From Siphonodentalium dalli (lineage: Eukaryota > Mollusca > Scaphopoda > Gadilida > Siphonodentaliidae), in NCBI GenBank assembly GCA_032622095.1, contig CP136062.1, forward strand, positions 14,785,710 to 14,849,709: a DNA stretch of 64,000 nucleotides, read 5' to 3'. The translations under genes were made by a program, and so were the position numbers. This document shows, in pieces, positions 57,836 through 64,000 of the stretch. The notes below the pieces were generated by a model that was not told the origin of the DNA, did not search any database, and was given only the letters and a program-made list of their open reading frames with translations. The stretch's first letter is position 1. The number at the start of each line of letters is the position of its first letter.

Positions 57836-59870
57836 AAACCTACCGGCTGACTCCACACCCATCGGCTAAGCGTTGTATCACATGCTTATTATTTGATCAT
57901 ATCGTGGAAATTCAATGTTTTGTCATCACTCATGAGATATAACCCATATCCACTGAAAAAGGGTGGATATCCTCTATTTATTCATAATTTTTCTTTGTTA
58001 TCTTTTTTTTATCCCTCTTTTTTATCTACCACTTCCTGTTTTTATTCGCTCTTCTTTTTCTTACAACTTCTAATCCCTCATAATCTTCGAATATCCACTT
58101 TCATCTCCAAGTTTTTGAAAAAATTCCTTGTTTAGTAGCACCACCAGATGGGCTCTATAGAATTTGAACGAAGCATCCATCTTGGATATTACTCTTTCTA
58201 TGACTAAATCCGTTAGCACGCGCTACATATGTCATATAGGTAGCACGCTCTACAGATGTCATATAGGCCTCTTCACATCTTGTTTTCCATAATTTATTCA
58301 TTCCTAATCGCTCCATTGACTGTAACAAATTAAATTACCCCTCCCCCTGTATTGAGAATACATCCTTGATTATTAATATTTCCTCCTTTCATGGTGTGCA
58401 TGTTCCTTGGGACATCTTTGCTAATGTGAAGCCACACCTATTATATACAACTTTAAAAGCCCGCGAAAATATTACTCATATTATAGACTTCCCTTTGAAG
58501 ACCTTTGTCTGTGACAATGATCCGTAATATTGTTTCTAAGTGACACTGGCCAGTGAAACTGATACTACGGGTATGAACTAGCCAACTTCACATCGTAACA
58601 ATAATAAAAGGGACACTTCATCTATATCAGTCTCAAAACGTGTTGGTACACATCTGTGTGGAAACTAAAACCAATCACTCTTCGTCCGTCATCCGTACAT
58701 CATTATAATATAATTTTCTCAGAAACCACGGGATCCCTTTGGCTGAAATTTGGTCTCAACATGGGATCAGAAATTATCCATGGAAGACAACAGTGTCTGT
58801 GTGGGGAGAAGCTTCGTAGTGTTTCGCTGTCACCATGGTGTTTGTTTGGGTATAGGCATGGGTGGTGAGTGTGGTGCTCATATGGTCTGAACTAGCCTTT
58901 ACTGACTGAGGTCATTTAGTGCACATGTCATCACTTCACTGATAACCATTATATGGTCAAATCCCTACACTATCAAACGCAATGTTTCAATAATGGGTTT
59001 TCTTAAAATTTTGACTAAATATTGGTTATATTATACGCATCAGCGATCCTTCTTAATAACGCTCTGTATATTTTCAAACGCATTGCACTAAATGGGTTTG
59101 GAATAGCCACACATGAAAGGAGAAACTGAGGTCCTAGGTAGGTCGACTGCATATAGCAGTATATATGGGGTACAGACATGGACAGCAATGGGTTCCTCGT
59201 GGCTTCTGGTCTACACATGACATATTAAAGTTAACCACACCCATCGGCGCGCCTTTAATGGGCTATGAAGCGCCATACAGGCTCGAATCATGGCCTTCGC
59301 CATGTGTTTCTATTTGAACCCACATTAGTAACTAAATAAAATCTTTCTCTCCAGGTTGTTTCACGCCATAACCTTGATTTGGAAAGCTTGAAGGGCTAAT
59401 TAAGCTTCAATTTAAATCCCAACATTATTTGAAGAACGTATCTGGTTAAACATGTCCACCATAGTAAGCTCATTTAATTCAAAGAGCTTCACACATAGTC
59501 CCACTAGTAATGATGTGTCGTTATTTACTGCAGAAATGGTCATATATATAAAATACAATACAACACATTTTGGTCACATACCTTAAAGGTGCACGTCACT
59601 TTCGCAAGATATCTAACTGACCATGTATAGAGTGGAATGACATTTCGTGTATCAAATGTATAATCAGTTCCAGTATTTCGTCCATAAGGCAGTATTGGTT
59701 GTAACATCATTGTGTATGACGGTTCATTCATATGATACCTTAGCGGTTGCACACGATACTGTCTGTTGTATTTTATGTCTTATATCATGTATATTAATTG
59801 CTCCATGGATGGTAGGAGTATGGCATTGGTGTCTGGTTCTTCGATGTATTCTAGTCATAGTTCATTCATA
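57836..59870. other. Region without recognised genes
   Basis: Short incidental ORFs only. 58670-58860 (CGTCCGTCATCCGT, TTCTCAGAAACCACGGG) has the look of a dispersed invertebrate repeat, but no second copy is in the window. Confidence 0.3.
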
Positions 59871-61060
59871 TTATTACTCTAAAATCTCCATTAAATGGAG
59901 AAACTAAAGAGCCCATATTATGTAGACTAGTGTATAAATACTTACTTCATGCATTATTTTCATCAATTATATGTATTATAACTCCCATCAAGATAGGCTG
60001 TTATACAGAGGAAACAAAGCATGTACCAAGTGACAGTCTGTACCAAGTGACAGTCTCATGTCACGAAAGGCCTACTATGTGGACACATGTTCTTATCAAA
60101 ACGCTCTATTATGTAGGGGGGTTATCAACCATCGGTCTGGAAAAGGCATACGAGCGGAACGCGTGTATACACATTTATTCGATGTACTCTTTAATCTTCG
60201 ATTTCTCTTTATTGTCGTTAATTTATAGCATTATTAGTAGGAATCTAAACTCGCCGTTATATTGAGAAAATAATGCGTCAATACCAGTCAATACTGCTTT
60301 ATTGGCGGTAAATGAAATTATTGAATCATGTATCGCAGCTAAACAAGCGAGACAACTGATCACAACACAAAAATTAGTAATATTGCTGAAGCCTTGAGTG
60401 GTTTGTAATACACAGTGTAAATTTTCATTATTGCTACCATTTAAGGAAACATGCCCCCGATAGGGCTACTATGCGAACACATGTCTATATTAATTTCACA
60501 TATTCCTTACCGTTTATTCATATATACTCCAAGCTCTCTGTTAATACAGAGGCATCAAAACATTGGTCTGGAAAAGACCTACTATGTGGATGCGTGTATA
60601 CATATTTACTTGATGTATTCTTTAATCGTTCATTTCTCTTTATTATCGTTCATTTATAGCATTATTAGAAGAAATTTAGTCTAAAATCTCCATTACATGG
60701 AGACAATAAAGAGCCCATATGGTGTAGACTAATGCATAAATACTTCATGTATTCTTTTCACCAATTATATGTATTGTACATCCTATACATTTAGTCTGTT
60801 ATACAGAGGAAACAAAGCATGTACTACGTGGCAGTTTCATATGACGATAAGACCTACTATGTGAACACATGTGCATATTAATTTCACATATTCTTCTCAA
60901 AACGCTCTATTTTATTCGGGGGTATCAAACATTGGTCTGGAAAAGGCCTGCTATGTGGACGCGTGTATACAAATTGACTTCATATATGCATTCATAGTTC
61001 ATTTCTCTTAATTGTCGTTCATTTAATAGCATTATTAGTAGAAATATAGTCTAAAACCGT
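59870..61060. repeat. Diverged ~390-bp tandem repeats
   Basis: Starts at about 60066, 60460 and 60853 share CTACTATG(T/C)G(G/A)AC, TTGGTCTGGAAAAG and TTTATAGCATTATTAG. A flanking segment (TCTAAAATCTCCATTA, CAGAGGAAACAAAGCATGTA) is repeated at 59878 and 60681. The ORFs inside are repeat by-products. Confidence 0.8.
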
Positions 61061-62510
61061 CGGTATATGGATAATATATAGCGTCAATACTGTTTTATTG
61101 TTGGTAACTCAAATTATTGCATCATGTATCGCAACTAAACAAGCGAGACAACTCATAAATTCTTAATAGTTCTGATGTCTATGGCAGTTCACAGAGTGTA
61201 TATTTTCATTGTTGTTACCATTTTAGTGCATAAATTACTGATTTCTGTGTAAGAACGCTGGTCTCCATTGTTGTTATGATTGTGCCTATAACTGTCCATA
61301 TTCTTAAAGCAAGTACGGTACCTCTATGTGATATGATGTATAAAAATTTCCATTTTCACAGGTAAATCACGTATAAACGCTCTTTAATGTATAGTTAAAC
61401 TGAGTTTTCACATGCAGGGCTATGTCTTTGTGGACTATATACGTGGTATACTTCAGTATATACACGAAGTGAATGTGTTCTAAGTATGCGTATCTGATTT
61501 ATGTATACGTCCGTGTTTCTTAAAGCAAATCCAATACAAATTAGTGCGTTATATTATGATGTACATTAAGTGCCCTTTTCACTGTTAAATCAAGTAAAAA
61601 AGCCCTCTACTATAGTTAACTATTCAGTTCCACATACGCTATAAGCTCTATGGTGGTCCGGTGTGTCTTATCAATATGCCATTATATTCACGAATGTAAT
61701 GTGTTCAAATATGTGGGTTATGATGTATACTTTAATGTTAAAGTATATAAGCACTCTTTAAGATATGCATATGCAGAATGTTGCCTCTTTACACCGACAG
61801 AAAAAAAAGGAATATATAATTTTGAGTACTACTCTTCATAAAACGTTAGAAAACCATAATCTAACAACGAATATCGATGAACAATGTAATTACTTGATAA
61901 GCATTGTAAATATTTCGTCTGTTTTAAATAAAATGGAAATATTTCGTCTATTTGAAATACAGTTGGAAGCAACAATCAAGTATTTAAATGAAATTTGGAC
62001 CAAACTCTTATAATTTGAGAAAACGTATATAATTTCTATCGAAGTCTTATAATAAAGGAAGGCTTTGTGCGAATCCATTCGGTCTAATGTGTGAATGTGT
62101 TCATCATCGCAAATATAATGATGCAGAAATGAATATTTCCTAGAAAAATGTTAACATAGCTTGTATTTAACCGAAATAATATAGCATTTGAGTTAAAATG
62201 TTTCATATTAGGACCATAACGAACCAATGCATAAAAATACAATATTTTGTTTTTCATTCTCGATCAAAATAATGCAGGGTTGTCAATTATCAACAAAAAA
62301 CAAATACTTTGAAACAAAAACGATGACATAAGAACGAATATCCAAGAGCTAGTGTGAAAATAACCCTCACATTTATAAAAAAAAAACAATAAAAAATTCA
62401 GTTTTCGAGTAAGTCCTTCAAAATTATTGAATGTTTTCGTCTATGTTGGATCAAATTTGACACAAAAATCAATTAGCTCACTAACAGTTCGCGCAATATC
62501 TCATATTTTG
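61061..62510. other. AT-rich region without recognised features
   Basis: Weak echoes of the preceding repeats continue to about 61200. Beyond that nothing was identified. Confidence 0.35.
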
Positions 62511-63690
62511 AGAAAACGTTTGCAATTTTAGACAACAATATTGCTAGTGAAGGTGAATATTTCATCCTGGAACTCATGAAATATGATAAAAATAGATGTA
62601 AAGACACTTCACGAGACCTCATATCTTTGAGTTATGAACATAAAGTCATCTCATAGTGCCAATGTACCCCATAATTTGGTCAGGAGAAATATGTATTTCA
62701 TATTTGACCCTTCATCTATGGTAAAAAATGAATTAAGGGACATGGGAGTGGTGTCCTAGACATTAACCTAGAGCATAAATTGACTCAATTTTGCAATTTT
62801 AGGCAACATTCTTGCCAGGGAAAGTGTATATTTCATGTTGGAACTCATCAAATGCGATAAACATGCATCAAAAGGCACTTACTGAGCTCTGATGACTTTG
62901 AGTTATGACAACAACGGCATCTCATACTAGATTGTAAGCCATAATTTGGTCAGGAAAAGTGTAAATTTCATATTTTATCCTACATGTGTTTTAACAATCA
63001 ATGTAATTACACCCCATCGGTCGCCTAGACACAGCGTAAATGTTCTCAAGTTTTCAACTGTAGGCCACAATGTCGGCAGTGAAGGTAAACATTTCACGTT
63101 GGAACCCATGAAATGTGATAAAATGGATAAAAAGACACTTCATGAGTACTTATGACTGAGTTATGAACATAAAGGGACATCATAGTGTATTGTAGGTCAT
63201 AATTTGGTCAGGAAAATTGTAAATTTCATGTCTTAAGCTCCATGTGTTTTAAAAATATATTTAATTACAGCCATTGGGTCCCTAGAGATCAATCCACAGT
63301 CCATATGTAGTCCATATGCAATTTTAGGGAACAGTATTGCTAGCGAAGGTGAACATTCCATGCTGGAACTCATGAAATATGATAAAAATAGATGAAAAGA
63401 CACTTTCTGAGGCCTTGGTCAGGAGAAATGTGTATTGTATTTTGACCCTTGATGCGTGGTAGCAATCAATGAAATTACACCCCATGGTATCCTCAGATAT
63501 GAAGCAACATCATAAATGCACTCAGTTTTGGCAATTTAGAAAACATTGTTGATAGGGAAGTTGTACATGTCATGTTGGAACTGGTGAAATGTGATAATAA
63601 TTGATCAAAAGACACTCGATGAGCCCTGATGGGTTTCAATTATGGTCATAAAGGCATCTGATAGTGTCATTATACAACGGGGAAATTTGT
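62511..63690. repeat. Diverged ~265-bp tandem repeat, 4-5 units
   Basis: Unit starts at about 62521, 62791, 63055, 63319 and 63529 (GCAATTTTAG-CAACA). Each is followed by GGAACTCATGAAAT, AAAGACACTT, TGAGTTATGA and ATAATTTGGTCAGGA. The fourth unit has an internal deletion. Confidence 0.85.
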
Positions 63691-63925
63691 GAAGCGCTAA
63701 CAAAGCGTATCTACACGGTGTTATACGATCCAAAATGATCCTGATATAAGAAATGCAATCTAGATCATACTCAGTATCTTCGTATCGACTGAATATATCG
63801 TTATTCGATGGTGTTCCCGACATACCTCCGTCTTTACTTTTCTTATGCCTTTGTAGATTGTAGTTCGTCGATAATATATTTCTGCACAAATGGCACCCGT
63901 GTATTGTCTCGAATCATGGGAAGAA
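63605..63925 (-). pseudogene. Zinc-finger-like fragment at the right edge
   Basis: The minus frame reads CHLCRNILSTNYNLQRHKK, the first three ligands of a C2H2 finger. The second His expected after QRHKK is absent (SKDGG follows). Downstream residues (LDCISYIRIILDRI) show no known domain. It differs in type from the array fingers at 9-21 kb. It could be an exon of a gene extending right of the window. Confidence 0.35.
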
Positions 63926-64000
63926 CTATCGTCCTTATACCAGCGAAAAGATGAGCGAATATGGTGTGGTATTATAAACTCGCCGCCTTCGTACCTCTAT

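Overview
The window looks like animal nuclear DNA, AT-rich and dominated by repeats. Evidence: spliced genes with GT-AG introns (a CYP26-type cytochrome P450; fragments of a METTL27-like methyltransferase), C2H2 zinc-finger arrays, LINE-type retrotransposons, TTAA-flanked MITEs and several satellites. A marine invertebrate, probably a lophotrochozoan such as a mollusc, is my best guess. That rests on repeat and gene style, not on a marker gene. I see no sign of bacterial DNA, tRNA, rRNA or CRISPR.

Layout. 1-4834 is a 45-bp satellite with a 49-monomer (2205 bp) higher-order duplication. 5.1-7.6 kb holds fold-back elements and a TTAA MITE. 8.1-23.5 kb is a twice-present module of a C2H2 zinc-finger gene, a 19-bp minisatellite and a shared flank. 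The first copy keeps an 11-finger open frame, followed by five more fingers behind two identical stop codons. The second is a pseudogene, and between its parts lies a 5.45-kb DNA transposon (14434-19886) with ~135-bp inverted ends. Its decayed minus-strand gene ends in a PIN/XPG-nuclease-like and Cys-rich region resembling Academ-type transposons. 23.7-29.3 kb contains fold-backs, a hAT-like MITE and CCATGG-rich arrays. 29.8-31.5 kb has METTL27-like exons. 31.8-33.5 kb is a LINE pseudogene (minus strand) carrying two nested insertions. 34.4-41.9 kb contains a young, nearly intact LINE between 672-bp direct repeats and then a 57-bp minisatellite. 42-47.5 kb has more TTAA MITEs, one with its own empty site next door. 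47.5-51.1 kb is the CYP26-type gene on the minus strand. 51.1-64 kb is mostly diverged repeats, with a small zinc-finger-like fragment at the end.

How the parts relate. The only well-supported host protein gene is the P450. The zinc-finger ORF is intact but may be a decaying family member, and the methyltransferase may be broken. Most of the rest is mobile DNA, and the elements date each other by nesting. TTAA elements sit inside the LINE, the DNA transposon, the minisatellite flank and a P450 intron. Three paralogous empty sites in the window show directly that these elements target TTAA and duplicate it. A 69-bp near-palindrome recurs nine times in full across three different element contexts.
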